NCBI RefSeq assembly: GCF_011839805.1
Contig: NZ_VWPY01000026.1
Span: 1-59,991 of the forward strand
DNA length: 59,991 nucleotides
Reading direction: 5' to 3'
Source of the DNA: Kineococcus rubinsiae
GTDB taxonomy: Bacteria > Actinomycetota > Actinomycetes > Actinomycetales > Kineococcaceae
Shown here: piece after piece, positions 31,258 through 40,074 of the stretch
How positions within the stretch are numbered: position 1 is the stretch's first letter
How the letters are laid out: the number at the start of each line of letters is the position of its first letter
Made by a program: the position numbers and the translations under genes
Notes under the pieces: model-generated
What the model saw: only the letters and a program-made list of their open reading frames with translations
Database searches by the model: none
Told to the model about the DNA's origin: nothing

Positions 31258-32654
31258 GCCTGACCACTCCCCTCGCGCTGCGACGTCTCCCCCACGGGTT
31301 CGTGGAACCGCTCGGCGACCGGGCGCACCAGGAGGTTGGCGACGAACCCGACGGCCAGCAGGACCACCATGGTCAGCAGGGCCGGCCGGTAGGCCTCCGC
31401 GGTGAGCCGCCCGGGCGTCCCCTCCGCGTCGAGGAACCCGTTGACGATGAGCGGCCCGACCACGCCCGCCGCGGACCACGCCGTCAGCAGCCGGCCGTGG
31501 ATCGCGCCGACCTGGAACGTGCCGAACAGGTCCCGCAGGTAGGCGGGGACGGTCGCGAAACCCCCGCCGTAGAAGGACAGGATGACGACGGCGAAGAGCA
31601 CGAACAGGGCCGTGCTGTTCTGCCCGAACAGCGCCAGCAGCAGGTAGGTGACCAGGCCGACGCCCAGGTAGAGCATGTAGATCGGCTTGCGGCCGATGAC
31701 GTCGGACGTGGAGGACCACACGAAGCGGCCGGCCATGTTGGCCATCGACAGCAGCCCGACGAAACCCCCGGCCGCGGCCACGGCGATGCTCGACGTGCCG
31801 TCCGCGCCGCGGAAGAAGTCCTGGATCATCGGGGACGCCTGCTCGAGGATGCCGATGCCCGCCGTGACGTTGCAGAACAGCACGACCCACAGCAGGTAGA
31901 ACTGCGGCGTGCGGATCGCGTTGCGCGCCGAGACGCTCGCGGTCGTCACGAGGGCCTTCGACGTCACCGACGCCGGGTCGAAGCCGTCCGGCTTCCAGCC
32001 GGGCGCGGGCACGCGGATCGTCGCGGCGCCGTAGCTCATGAACAGGCCGTAGAGGACGGCGAACGTGAGGAACAGCAGCGCCACCGCGGACCCCGTCGGG
32101 ACGCTGCCCGCGACGGAGGAGTCGTAGGCCGGGTCGTACACGCCGAGCAGCCGCGTCGAGAGCGGGCTCGCGACCAGGGCGCCGCCGCCGAAACCCATGA
32201 TGGCCATGCCGGTGGCCAGGCCCGGCCGGTCGGGGAACCACTTGATGAGCGTCGAGACGGGCGAGATGTACCCGATGCCCAGGCCGATCCCGCCGACCAC
32301 GCCGTAGCCGAGGTACAGCAGCCAGAGCTGGCCGGTGGCGATGCCGAGGGAACCGATGAGGAACCCGCTGACCCAGAAGACCGCCGCGGTCGCCATGGCC
32401 TTGCGGGGGCCGCTGCGGTCGACCCACGTCCCGCACACGGCCGCGGACAGCCCGAGCATGACGATGGCGATGGAGAACACCACGCCGATCGAGGTGTTCG
32501 TCGCGTCGAAGTGCTTGACGAGGGCGTTCTTGTACACGCTCGTCGCGTAGACCTGCCCGATGCACAGGTGCACCGCCAGGGCCGCGGGCGGGATGGTCCA
32601 CCGGTTGAACCCCGGTGGGGCGATCGTGCGTTCGCGGTCGAGGACCGAGGCCAC
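31254..32654 (-). CDS. Oxalate/formate antiporter (OFA) family MFS transporter
   Basis: 466 residues, 12 helices. 'NRWTIPPAALAVHLCIGQVYATSVY' at the N terminus is the OFA hallmark around TM1. 'WVDRSGPRKAM' is MFS motif A; 'GYGVVGGIGLGIGYISPVSTLIKWFPDRPGLATGMAIMGFGGGAL' spans TM4-TM5 and includes the WFPDRxGLA motif typical of OFA and monocarboxylate transporters. 'GFATVPAYLRDLFGTFQVGAIHGRLLTAWSAAGVVGPL' is in the second half. It moves a small organic acid across the membrane; substrate could be oxalate, formate or lactate-like. GTG 32654 has AAGGAG 6 nt upstream. A 35-residue partner follows with overlap. No oxalate decarboxylase is nearby. Confidence 0.88.
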   Translation of the reverse strand: MASVLDRERTIAPPGFNRWTIPPAALAVHLCIGQVYATSVYKNALVKHFDATNTSIGVVFSIAIVMLGLSAAVCGTWVDRSGPRKAMATAAVFWVSGFLIGSLGIATGQLWLLYLGYGVVGGIGLGIGYISPVSTLIKWFPDRPGLATGMAIMGFGGGALVASPLSTRLLGVYDPAYDSSVAGSVPTGSAVALLFLTFAVLYGLFMSYGAATIRVPAPGWKPDGFDPASVTSKALVTTASVSARNAIRTPQFYLLWVVLFCNVTAGIGILEQASPMIQDFFRGADGTSSIAVAAAGGFVGLLSMANMAGRFVWSSTSDVIGRKPIYMLYLGVGLVTYLLLALFGQNSTALFVLFAVVILSFYGGGFATVPAYLRDLFGTFQVGAIHGRLLTAWSAAGVVGPLIVNGFLDAEGTPGRLTAEAYRPALLTMVVLLAVGFVANLLVRPVAERFHEPVGETSQREGSGQA

Positions 32655-32774
32655 CTGCTGCTCCTTCGCTGGACGTCGTCGTCGCGGATCACCGTAGCCG
32701 CGCCCCGGCGGCCCGGCGCGGCCAGACGATCACCACCACCCGGGTGGCCGTCCGGCCCCTGGCAGGATCGCCGC

Positions 32775-33506
32775 GTGACGACCGCTCCCCCTTCCGGCTC
32801 CGACGACCCCGGACTGGACAACCCCGTGTGGGCCTCCCTCGGTGCGGCGCACGCGCACCTCGCCGAGCTCGCGGGGCCGGCCGCGCGCTACCCCGCCGAC
32901 GTGTCGCCGTTCGCCGGGCTGGCCGACCCCGCCGACCCGGCCGGCTGGGCGGGGCTCGCGGCGCTGGCCGGCCCGGCGGCGACCGTGGTGCTCGTCGGGC
33001 TCCCCGGGCCGCCGCCCGCCGGGTGGACGACGACGCGGCCCATCCCGGGCGTCCAGATGGTCGCGGCGCCCGGGTTCGGGTCGCCGGCGTCCGGGCCGGC
33101 CCGTCCCGGCGACCCCGCGGTCGTGGAGCTGGGCGAGGCGGACGTCCCCGCGATGCTCGACCTGGTGGAGCGCACGCGGCCCGGGCCCTTCGGCGCGCGC
33201 ACGCGCCTGCTCGGGACCTACCTGGGCATCCGCGAGCAGGGCCGGCTGGTGGCCATGGCCGGGGAGCGCCTGCACCCGCCGGGGGCCACGGAGATCAGCG
33301 CCGTCTGCACCGATCCGTCGGTGCGCGGGCGCGGGTACGCCTCGCACCTGCTGCGCGCCGTCGCGGCCGGGATCCGGGCGCGGGGCGAGACGCCGTTCCT
33401 GCACGCGGCCGCGGACAACACCTCCGCGATCCGGCTCTACTCCGCGCTGGGGTTCCACCTGCGCCGCGAGACCACCTTCACGGTCCTGCAGAGCCCGTCC
33501 GCCTGA
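32775..33506 (+). CDS. GNAT-family N-acetyltransferase
   Basis: 243 residues. The first 120 are Ala/Pro-rich with 'DDPGLDNPVWASLGAAHAHLAEL' and 'GWTTTRPIPGVQMVA', common in the FR47-like two-part GNATs. The acetyl-CoA site follows: 'EISAVCTDPSVRGRGYASHLLRAVAAGIRARGETPFLHAAADNTSAIRLYSALGF', where RGRGYA is the Q/RxxGxG/A pyrophosphate loop. 'MAGERLHPPGATEI' is the preceding strand. Substrate unknown. GTG 32775 follows GCAGGATCG. It is divergent from the OFA permease with a 120-base gap and is followed by a hairpin. Confidence 0.9.
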   Translation: MTTAPPSGSDDPGLDNPVWASLGAAHAHLAELAGPAARYPADVSPFAGLADPADPAGWAGLAALAGPAATVVLVGLPGPPPAGWTTTRPIPGVQMVAAPGFGSPASGPARPGDPAVVELGEADVPAMLDLVERTRPGPFGARTRLLGTYLGIREQGRLVAMAGERLHPPGATEISAVCTDPSVRGRGYASHLLRAVAAGIRARGETPFLHAAADNTSAIRLYSALGFHLRRETTFTVLQSPSA

Positions 33507-33521
33507 CGCTCGCGGACCGAC

Positions 33522-33561
33522 GACGACGGGCCCGCCCCCCTGGGGGGACGGGCCCGTCGTC
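33522..33561. terminator. Strong hairpin between convergent GNAT and aldo/keto reductase genes
   Basis: GACGACGGGCCCG (33522-33534) pairs with CGGGCCCGTCGTC (33549-33561); CCCCCC and GGGGGG extend the stem inward across one bulged A. It sits 15 nt after the GNAT stop and 6 nt before the reductase stop, fitting a bidirectional terminator. Confidence 0.75.
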
Positions 33562-33567
33562 TGCGGC

Positions 33568-34587
33568 TCAGACCTCGCGGGTCTTCGGCGAGCTCTCGAG
33601 CGTCTTCGCCGGGTCGCGCTCCACGACGCCACCGAGGACGTCGTCGATGCGCCCCAGGGTCTCCGCGTTCAGGCGCACACCGGCGGCCCGGACGTTGTCG
33701 TGCACCTGCTCGGGGCGGCTCGCGCCGATGATGGCGGTCGCCACGTTGTCGTTGGCCAGCACCCAGGCGATGGCGAGCTGGGCCATGGACAGGCCGAGCT
33801 CCTTGGCGATGGGCTTCAGCGCCTGCACGCGGGTCAGGACGTCGTCGTCCATGAACCGCTTGATCATGCTGGCGCCGCCCTTCTCGTCCGTGGCGCGCGA
33901 GCCGGCGGGCAGCTCCCCGCCCGGCACGTACTTGCCGGTCAGGACGCCCTGGGCGATGGGCGACCACACGACCTGGGAGATGCCCAGCTCGCGCGAGGTC
34001 GGCACGACCTCGCCCTCGATGACGCGCCACAGCATCGAGTACTGCGGCTGGTTGGAGATGAGCTGGATCCCCAGCTCCTTCGCGAGCGCGTGGCCGGCCC
34101 GCAGCTGGTCGGCCGTCCACTCGCTGACGCCGACGTAGAGGACCTTGCCCTGGCGGACGAGGTCCGCGAAGGTCTGGAAGGTCTCCTCCAGCGGCGTCTC
34201 GTAGTCGAAGCGGTGCGCCTGGTACAGGTCGACGTAGTCGGTGCCGAGGCGGCGCAGCGACCCGTTGATCGACTCGGTGATGTGCTTGCGGGACAGGCCC
34301 GTGTCGTTGTGCCCCTTGGGACCGGTCGGCCCGAAGACCTTGGTGAGGATCTCCAGCGACTCGCGGCGCTGACCCTTCAGCGCCTGGCCGAGGACGGTCT
34401 CGGCCTTCGTGTTGGCGTAGACGTCAGCGGTGTCGAAGGTGGAGATCCCGTCGTCCAGCGCGGCGCGCACGCACGCGATCGCGGCGTCGTTCTCCACCTG
34501 CGAGCCGTGCGTCAGCCAGTTGCCGTAGGTGATCTCGGAGATCTTGAGGCCCGAGGCCCCGAGGTAGCGGAAGTCCATGGGCCCCAT
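33568..34587 (-). CDS. Aldo/keto reductase, potassium-channel beta-like group
   Basis: 339 residues, TIM barrel. The AKR tetrad is visible: Asp and Tyr in 'FDTADVYANTKAE', Lys in 'ILTKVFG', His in 'YQAHRFD'. 'GVSEWTADQL' and 'NQPQYSMLWR' line the cofactor site, and 'AIIGASRPEQVHDNV' binds the NADPH 2'-phosphate. It matches the KCNAB-like/YghZ branch, which reduces aldehydes such as methylglyoxal; physiological substrate unknown. ATG 34587 follows GGAGGGAG; the next in-frame ATG is 9 nt later. pcrA lies 64 bases upstream on the same strand. Confidence 0.92.
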   Translation of the reverse strand: MGPMDFRYLGASGLKISEITYGNWLTHGSQVENDAAIACVRAALDDGISTFDTADVYANTKAETVLGQALKGQRRESLEILTKVFGPTGPKGHNDTGLSRKHITESINGSLRRLGTDYVDLYQAHRFDYETPLEETFQTFADLVRQGKVLYVGVSEWTADQLRAGHALAKELGIQLISNQPQYSMLWRVIEGEVVPTSRELGISQVVWSPIAQGVLTGKYVPGGELPAGSRATDEKGGASMIKRFMDDDVLTRVQALKPIAKELGLSMAQLAIAWVLANDNVATAIIGASRPEQVHDNVRAAGVRLNAETLGRIDDVLGGVVERDPAKTLESSPKTREV

Positions 34588-34651
34588 CCAACTCCCTCCG
34601 GCGGCTCCCGGCGAGAGGGGACCCCCAGACGTCAGACGACTCGCGCCCCGT

Positions 34652-37051
34652 TCAGAGCTTCGTGACGGGGGCGTAGCGCAGCAGCAGCCGCTTGACGCCC
34701 TCGGTGCGGAAGTCGACGTGGGCGACGGTCTTGTCCCCCTCGCCCTCGATCCGCACCACGGTGCCCATGCCGAACGAGTCGTGCGTGACGCGGTCGCCCG
34801 GGGCCAGGGCGATGACGGGCCGGTTGCCCGGCGAGCGCACGCCGGGCCGCTGCGACAGCCGTGCGCCCGCGGACGGCGCCGAGACCGGCGCGAAGCCGGA
34901 GGCGGCACCGCGCTTCCAGTCCACGAGGTCCGGCGGCACGTCGTCGAGGAAGCGGCTGGCCGGGCTCTGCTGCGGCGCCCCCCACGCGCTGCGGGTCGTC
35001 GCGCGCGAGAGGTACAGGCGCTCGCGCGCCCGGGTCAGGCCCACGTAGGCCAGGCGCCGCTCCTCGGCGAGCTGGTCGGGGTCGGCCAGGGACCGCAGGT
35101 GGGGGAACGTGCCGTCCTCCATCCCGGTCAGGAACACGACCGGGAACTCCAGGCCCTTGGCGGTGTGCAGCGTCATGAGCGTGACGACGCCCTGCGCCTC
35201 GGCCTCCGCGTCGGGGATCTGGTCGGAGTCGGCGACCAGCGAGACGCGCTCGAGGAAGTCGGTCAGCGTCCCCTCGGGGTCGGTCTCCGCGAACTCCTCG
35301 GCGACGGCGACCAGCTCGGAGAGGTTCTCGACGCGGCTCTCGTCCTGCGGGTCGTGGCTCGCGCGCAGCTCGGCCAGGTAGCCGGTCTGCTCGAGCACCG
35401 CCTCCAGGACCGTCGCCGGCGCCGCCCCGGACTCCGCCAGCGTGCGCAGGTCGGAGACGAGGGTGGTGAACCCCTTGATCGCCGTCAGCGACCGGGTGAC
35501 GAGGCCGTAGGCCTCCTCGGCGCGCTCCAGCGCCTGGGCGAAGCTGACCTTCTCCCGCTCCGCGAGCACGACGATCGCCGCCTCGGCGCGCTCGCCGATG
35601 CCGCGCTTGGGGACGTTCAGCACGCGCCGCAGGTTCACGGTGTCGTCGGGGTTCGCCAGCAGCCGGAGGTAGGCCATGGCGTCCTTGACCTCGCGGCGCT
35701 CGTAGAACCGCGTGCCGCCGACGATCTTGTAGGGCAGGCCCGTGCGGACGAAGACCTCCTCCAGCGCCCGCGACTGCGCGTTCGTCCGGTAGAACACCGC
35801 GACGTCGGAGTACTTCAGCTGCCCCGCGTCGTGCAGGCGGTCGACCTCCTCCGCGACGAACGCGGCCTCGTCGTGCTCGTCGTCGGCGACGTAGCCGACG
35901 ATCTGCTCGCCGGCCCCCGCGGCCGTCCAGAGGTTCTTCGCCCGGCGGTCCTCGTTGTGCTTGATGACCTCGTTGGCCGCCGAGAGGATCGTCTGGGTCG
36001 AGCGGTAGTTCTGCTCCAGCAGCACGGTGCGCGCGTCGGGGTAGTCCTTCTCGAACTCCGCGATGTTGCGGATCGTCGCGCCGCGGAACGCGTAGATCGA
36101 CTGGTCGGCGTCGCCGACCACGGTGAGCTCGGCCGGCGGCACGGCGATGCGCGAGCCCTCGCGCACGACGCTGCCGTCGGCGGCCGTGAGCCCCGAGCGC
36201 GCGGCCTCCTCGCTGACCGACCCGCCGACGAGCTCGCGCACCAGGACGTACTGCGCGTGGTTGGTGTCCTGGTACTCGTCGACCAGCACGTGGCGGAACC
36301 GGCGGCGGTAGTGCTCCGCGACGTCCGGGAACGCCTGCAGCAGGTGCACGGTCGACATGATCAGGTCGTCGAAGTCGAGGGCGTTGGCCTGCCGCAGCCG
36401 CGCCTGGTAGAGCCGGTAGGCCGCCGCGAGCCTGCGCTCGGTCTCGTTGCCCTGCTCGGAGTGGGCCCGGTCGAAGTACGTCTCCTCGTCGACCAGCTCG
36501 TTCTTGAGGTTGCTGACCATGGCCGACATGCCCCGCGGGGCGTGCTTCTTCGGGTCCAGGTCGAGCTCGCGGCCGACGAGCGCCATGAGGCGCTGCGAGT
36601 CGGCCGAGTCGTAGATCGAGAACGACGTGCGCAGCCCCAGCTGGGCGGCCTGGGCGCGCAGGATCCGCACGCAGGCGGAGTGGAAGGTCGAGACCCACAT
36701 GCTCCGGCCGCCGTGGCCGATGTGCTCGCCCGTGAGCGCCGCGACCCGGTCGCGCATCTCCGCGGCGGCCTTGTTGGTGAAGGTGATCGCGAGGATCTGC
36801 CCGGGCGTCGCGCCGCGCTCGGCGAGCAGGTAGGCGATGCGGTGCGTCAGCACGCGGGTCTTGCCGGAGCCGGCCCCGGCGACGATGAGCAGGGGCGAGC
36901 CGGCGTGCACGACGGCCTCGCGCTGCTGCGGGTTCAGCCCCTCGAGCAGGGACGCCGCGTCCGGGCCGCGGCGGGTGGGCCGGGAGGGGGACGCGGGCGC
37001 GCCGGAGGTGCCGGGTCCACCCAGCGGGAGGTCGTCGAAGAGTGTGCTCAT
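34652..37051 (-). CDS. pcrA: ATP-dependent DNA helicase PcrA/UvrD1
   Basis: 799 residues, normal for UvrD1/PcrA. Superfamily 1 helicase motifs in order: 'NPQQREAVVH' (Q motif), Walker A AGAGSGKT at 58-65, 'ITFTNKAAAEMRDRV' (Ia), 'VLVDEYQDTN' (II), 'VVGDADQSIYAFRGA' (III), 'LEQNYRST' (IV), 'VTLMTLHTAKGLEFPVVFLTGMEDGTFPH' (V) and 'EERRLAYVGLTRARERLYLS' (VI). The C terminus has the RNA polymerase-binding Tudor-like end 'GDRVTHDSFGMGTVVRIEG'. It unwinds DNA 3' to 5' in nucleotide excision repair and transcription-coupled repair. ATG 37051 is the family start. It is at the head of the conserved pcrA-sucCD-perM-pur neighbourhood, here with an 11-kb insertion before sucC. Confidence 0.97.
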   Translation of the reverse strand: MSTLFDDLPLGGPGTSGAPASPSRPTRRGPDAASLLEGLNPQQREAVVHAGSPLLIVAGAGSGKTRVLTHRIAYLLAERGATPGQILAITFTNKAAAEMRDRVAALTGEHIGHGGRSMWVSTFHSACVRILRAQAAQLGLRTSFSIYDSADSQRLMALVGRELDLDPKKHAPRGMSAMVSNLKNELVDEETYFDRAHSEQGNETERRLAAAYRLYQARLRQANALDFDDLIMSTVHLLQAFPDVAEHYRRRFRHVLVDEYQDTNHAQYVLVRELVGGSVSEEAARSGLTAADGSVVREGSRIAVPPAELTVVGDADQSIYAFRGATIRNIAEFEKDYPDARTVLLEQNYRSTQTILSAANEVIKHNEDRRAKNLWTAAGAGEQIVGYVADDEHDEAAFVAEEVDRLHDAGQLKYSDVAVFYRTNAQSRALEEVFVRTGLPYKIVGGTRFYERREVKDAMAYLRLLANPDDTVNLRRVLNVPKRGIGERAEAAIVVLAEREKVSFAQALERAEEAYGLVTRSLTAIKGFTTLVSDLRTLAESGAAPATVLEAVLEQTGYLAELRASHDPQDESRVENLSELVAVAEEFAETDPEGTLTDFLERVSLVADSDQIPDAEAEAQGVVTLMTLHTAKGLEFPVVFLTGMEDGTFPHLRSLADPDQLAEERRLAYVGLTRARERLYLSRATTRSAWGAPQQSPASRFLDDVPPDLVDWKRGAASGFAPVSAPSAGARLSQRPGVRSPGNRPVIALAPGDRVTHDSFGMGTVVRIEGEGDKTVAHVDFRTEGVKRLLLRYAPVTKL

Positions 37052-37188
37052 CGTGGTCCCAGGGTAGGCCGCGGGGACGACACCGGCCGCCGCGCGGCCC
37101 CGGGCGCGGCGCGGTTCACTGGTGTCCCGGGCCGCCCGCGCTCCGCGGGAGGGTCCCACCGCGCGCGCCCGGGTGGACCGGACCGGTC

Positions 37189-37215
37189 CGTTCCGGACTG
37201 CGGCGGTCCGGAACG
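37189..37215. promoter_or_regulatory. TetR-type palindromic operator
   Basis: CGTTCCGGAC (37189-37198), 7-nt centre, GTCCGGAACG (37206-37215): a perfect 10-bp inverted repeat ending 16 nt before the TetR start. A second palindrome GGACCGGTCC lies directly upstream at 37180-37189. The TetR/MMPL operon is probably autoregulated here. Confidence 0.75.
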
Positions 37216-37231
37216 CGTCTACCCTGGTGGC

Positions 37232-37792
37232 GTGCCCCGTCCGACCCGCGAGCAGATCGACGACGACATCGTCGAGACCGCCGCCGCGCTCTTCGCCCGC
37301 CACGGCTTCGACCAGACCTCCGTGCAGCGCATCGCCGACGCGGTCGGCTACTCCAAGACCGGCCTGCTGCACCGCTTCCCCACCAAGGAGGCCCTGCAGG
37401 TCGCCGCCGTGACGCGCTGCGCCGACCTCGTGGGCGCCATCACGCGCGACGTCGAGGACCGGCCGCCGGGCCCGGCGCGCGACCTCGCCGTCGTCACGGC
37501 CGTCACCGACCTCGCGCTGCGGCGCCCCGGCTACGTCGCCCTCATGCTCGGCGCGGTCGGCGCCGGGCCGGACACCGCCGTGTTCACCGGCCTGCAGGAG
37601 ATCGCCGAGGGCCTGTTCCGCGCCTTCGCCGCGCCGTCGGAGGGCACCACCGAGCGCACGCTGCGCGTCGTCGGCGCCCTCGGCGCGCTGGCCGTCACGT
37701 CCCTGGCGTGCGGCGAGGCCCCCGCGGCCGACGTGCGCCCCCTGATCATCGCCACCGGCTACGACGCCCTCGGGCACGAGAGGACCACCTGA
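37232..37792 (+). CDS. TetR-family repressor of the MMPL transporter
   Basis: 186 residues. HTH domain about 8-58: 'IDDDIVETAAALFARHGFDQTSVQRIADAVGYSKTGLLHRFPTKEALQVA', a full TetR signature. The rest is a helical ligand domain of unremarkable length. GTG 37232 was chosen because the protein then starts just before the HTH; the upstream palindrome would be destroyed by any longer reading. Its stop overlaps the MMPL start by 1 nt (TGATG), so they form an operon. The ligand is unknown, probably an amphiphile exported by the MMPL protein. Confidence 0.92.
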   Translation: MPRPTREQIDDDIVETAAALFARHGFDQTSVQRIADAVGYSKTGLLHRFPTKEALQVAAVTRCADLVGAITRDVEDRPPGPARDLAVVTAVTDLALRRPGYVALMLGAVGAGPDTAVFTGLQEIAEGLFRAFAAPSEGTTERTLRVVGALGALAVTSLACGEAPAADVRPLIIATGYDALGHERTT

Positions 37793-40041
37793 TGGCCACC
37801 TTCCTGCACCGCCTCGGGCTGGGGGCGCACCGCCACCGCCTGGTCGTCGTCGTCGTCTGGCTGCTCGTGCTCGTCGGCACCGGCGTGAGCGCGGCCACGC
37901 TGTCCGGCAAGACGATCTCCACCTTCGACATCCCCGGCCAGGAGTCGACGACCGCGCTGAAGCTCATCGACGAGCGCTTCGGCACGGGCGGCGGCGGGGC
38001 GGGCGCCCAGGTCGTCCTGCAGGCGCCGGGCGAGGAGCAGATCACCACCCCCGCGAACGCCCAGGCCCTCGCGGGCGTCGTCGCCGAGCTCGGCGCGCTG
38101 CCGGGGGTGGCGAGCGCCACGAACCCGCTGGACCCGGGCGCGCCGACGGTCTCGGCCGACCAGCGCGCCGCCTACTCGAGCCTCACCTACGCCGCGCAGG
38201 CCCCCGAGATCACCGACGCGCAGCGCGAGGCCCTGCTCGACGTCGTCGCCGACGCCCGCGCCCAGGGCTTCCAGGCCGAGGTCACGGGCGAGGCCACCGT
38301 GCCGGTCACCGAGGTCGGGGGCATCGGCGAGGTCGTCGGCGTCGTCGCCGCGCTCGTGGTGCTCGGCATCACCTACGGCTCGCTGGTCGCCGCGGGCATG
38401 AACCTGCTGACGGCCGTCGTCGGCGTGGGCATCGGCGCCCTCGGCGTCACGACACTCACGGGGTTCGTCGACCTGCAGTCGACCACCCCGATCCTCGCGG
38501 TCATGCTCGGGCTGGCCGTCGGCATCGACTACGCCCTGTTCATCTTCACGCGCTTCCGCACCGAGCTGCTCAGGCACCGCGAACCCGAGGAGCCGCTCGA
38601 CGTCGGGAAGGCGGTCGCGGTCGCCGTCGGCACGGCGGGTTCCGCCGTGCTCACGGCCGGCACCACGGTCGTCATCGCCCTCGCGGGCCTCTCGGTCGCG
38701 GGCATCCCCTTCCTCACCGAGATGGGCCTGGCCGCGGCCGCCACCGTCGTCATCGCGGTCCTCGTCGCCCTGACCCTCGTGCCCGCCGTCCTCAGCTACG
38801 TGGGCCCGAAGGCGCTGCCGCCGAGCGCGCGCCGCGCGGTGACCCACCGGGGCGGGCGCCACGTGGCCTTCGCCACCGACACCGAGCGCGGGCTGTTCCG
38901 CCACTGGGGCCGCACCGTGACGCGGCACCGCTGGCCGAGCCTCGTCGTGGCCGTCCTGGCCCTCGGCGTCATCGCCCTGCCGGTGTTCTCGATGCAGACC
39001 TCGCTCGACCAGCCGCCGGCGCCCGGCAGCACCCAGGCGCGGGCCACGCAGATCCTCTCCGACCGCTTCGGCCCCGGCGTGACGGGACCGCTCGTCGTCC
39101 TCGTCGACGGCCCGGACGCCGTGGCCCGCGGGAACGCGGTCACGGCCGAGGCGGGCACCCTGCCCGGCGTCGCCCTCGCCACCCCCGCGCAGCCCAACCC
39201 GACCGGGACCGCGGCCCTGGTCACCGTCATCCCCATCACGAGCCCGCAGTCGGAGGAGACCTCCGACCTGGTCAAGGCCCTGCGCGCGCGCCTGGCCGCC
39301 GACCCCGCGGGTGACACCCGCGCCTACGTCACGGGCGCCACGGCCGTCAGCGTCGACGTCACCGCGAAGCTCGCCGACGAGCTGCCCGTCTACCTGGTGC
39401 TCGTCGTGGGGCTGGCGTTCGTGCTGCTGGTGCTCGTCTTCCGCTCGATCCTCGTGCCCGTCGTCGGGGTCCTCGGGTTCCTGCTGACCATCGGCGTCTC
39501 GCTCGGCGCGACGACCGCGGTCTTCCAGTGGGGCTGGCTGAAGGACCTGGTCCTCTCCGACACGACGGGGCCGCTGCTGAGCCTCGCGCCGATCATCGTC
39601 GTCGGGATCCTCTTCGGCCTCGCGATGGACTACCAGGTGTTCCTGGTCTCGCGCATGCACGAGGCGCACGCGCACGGCACCGAGCCGCGCCAGGCCGTCG
39701 TCACAGGCTTCCGGCAGGCCGCGCCCGTGGTGCTCGCCGCGGCGGCCATCATGTTCGCGGTCTTCGCCGGGTTCGTGCCCGAGGGCGACGCGACGCTCAA
39801 GCCGATCGCGTTCGCGCTGGCCATCGGGATCCTCGCCGACGCCGTCGTCGTCCGGATGGTCGCGGTGCCCGCGGCGCTGGCCCTGCTGGGCGGGGCCGCG
39901 TGGTGGCTGCCGCGGTGGCTGCACTGGCTGCCGACCCTGGACGTGGAGGGCGCGGCGCTGGAGCGCGGTGCGCCCACCCCGCGCGCCGGCCGGTCCCCCG
40001 CGGGCTCCGCGGGGGCCGGCCCGGCGCCGACCCGCTCCTGA
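37792..40041 (+). CDS. MMPL-family RND transporter
   Basis: 749 residues with the duplicated RND layout: TM1 about 14-36, an external loop (40-170), TM2-6 clustered at about 180-340, TM7 at 385-405, a second external loop (to about 530) and TM8-12 at about 535-720. 'MLGLAVGIDYALFIFTRFRTEL' and 'ILFGLAMDYQVFLVSRMHEA' are the paired MMPL motifs with the proton-relay Asp-Tyr. Such proteins export lipids, lipopeptides or drugs using the proton gradient. It lacks the long C-terminal tail of mycobacterial MmpL3. ATG 37792 overlaps the tetR stop; GAGAGGACC is the ribosome binding site. The C terminus is Pro/Ala-rich. Confidence 0.93.
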   Translation: MATFLHRLGLGAHRHRLVVVVVWLLVLVGTGVSAATLSGKTISTFDIPGQESTTALKLIDERFGTGGGGAGAQVVLQAPGEEQITTPANAQALAGVVAELGALPGVASATNPLDPGAPTVSADQRAAYSSLTYAAQAPEITDAQREALLDVVADARAQGFQAEVTGEATVPVTEVGGIGEVVGVVAALVVLGITYGSLVAAGMNLLTAVVGVGIGALGVTTLTGFVDLQSTTPILAVMLGLAVGIDYALFIFTRFRTELLRHREPEEPLDVGKAVAVAVGTAGSAVLTAGTTVVIALAGLSVAGIPFLTEMGLAAAATVVIAVLVALTLVPAVLSYVGPKALPPSARRAVTHRGGRHVAFATDTERGLFRHWGRTVTRHRWPSLVVAVLALGVIALPVFSMQTSLDQPPAPGSTQARATQILSDRFGPGVTGPLVVLVDGPDAVARGNAVTAEAGTLPGVALATPAQPNPTGTAALVTVIPITSPQSEETSDLVKALRARLAADPAGDTRAYVTGATAVSVDVTAKLADELPVYLVLVVGLAFVLLVLVFRSILVPVVGVLGFLLTIGVSLGATTAVFQWGWLKDLVLSDTTGPLLSLAPIIVVGILFGLAMDYQVFLVSRMHEAHAHGTEPRQAVVTGFRQAAPVVLAAAAIMFAVFAGFVPEGDATLKPIAFALAIGILADAVVVRMVAVPAALALLGGAAWWLPRWLHWLPTLDVEGAALERGAPTPRAGRSPAGSAGAGPAPTRS

Positions 40042-40074
40042 GGGCGGGCCGGACGCGGCGGTCCGCCGTCCCGC

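Noticed and set aside
34577-37231. Plus-strand open frame opposite pcrA leading into tetR
   Set aside because: It is antisense to all pcrA helicase motifs, and the TetR HTH begins only after 37232.
40042-40074. Weak hairpin between convergent MMPL and nucleotidase genes
   Set aside because: Only about 5 bp (CGGAC/GTCCG); not enough for a terminator call in this GC-rich DNA.
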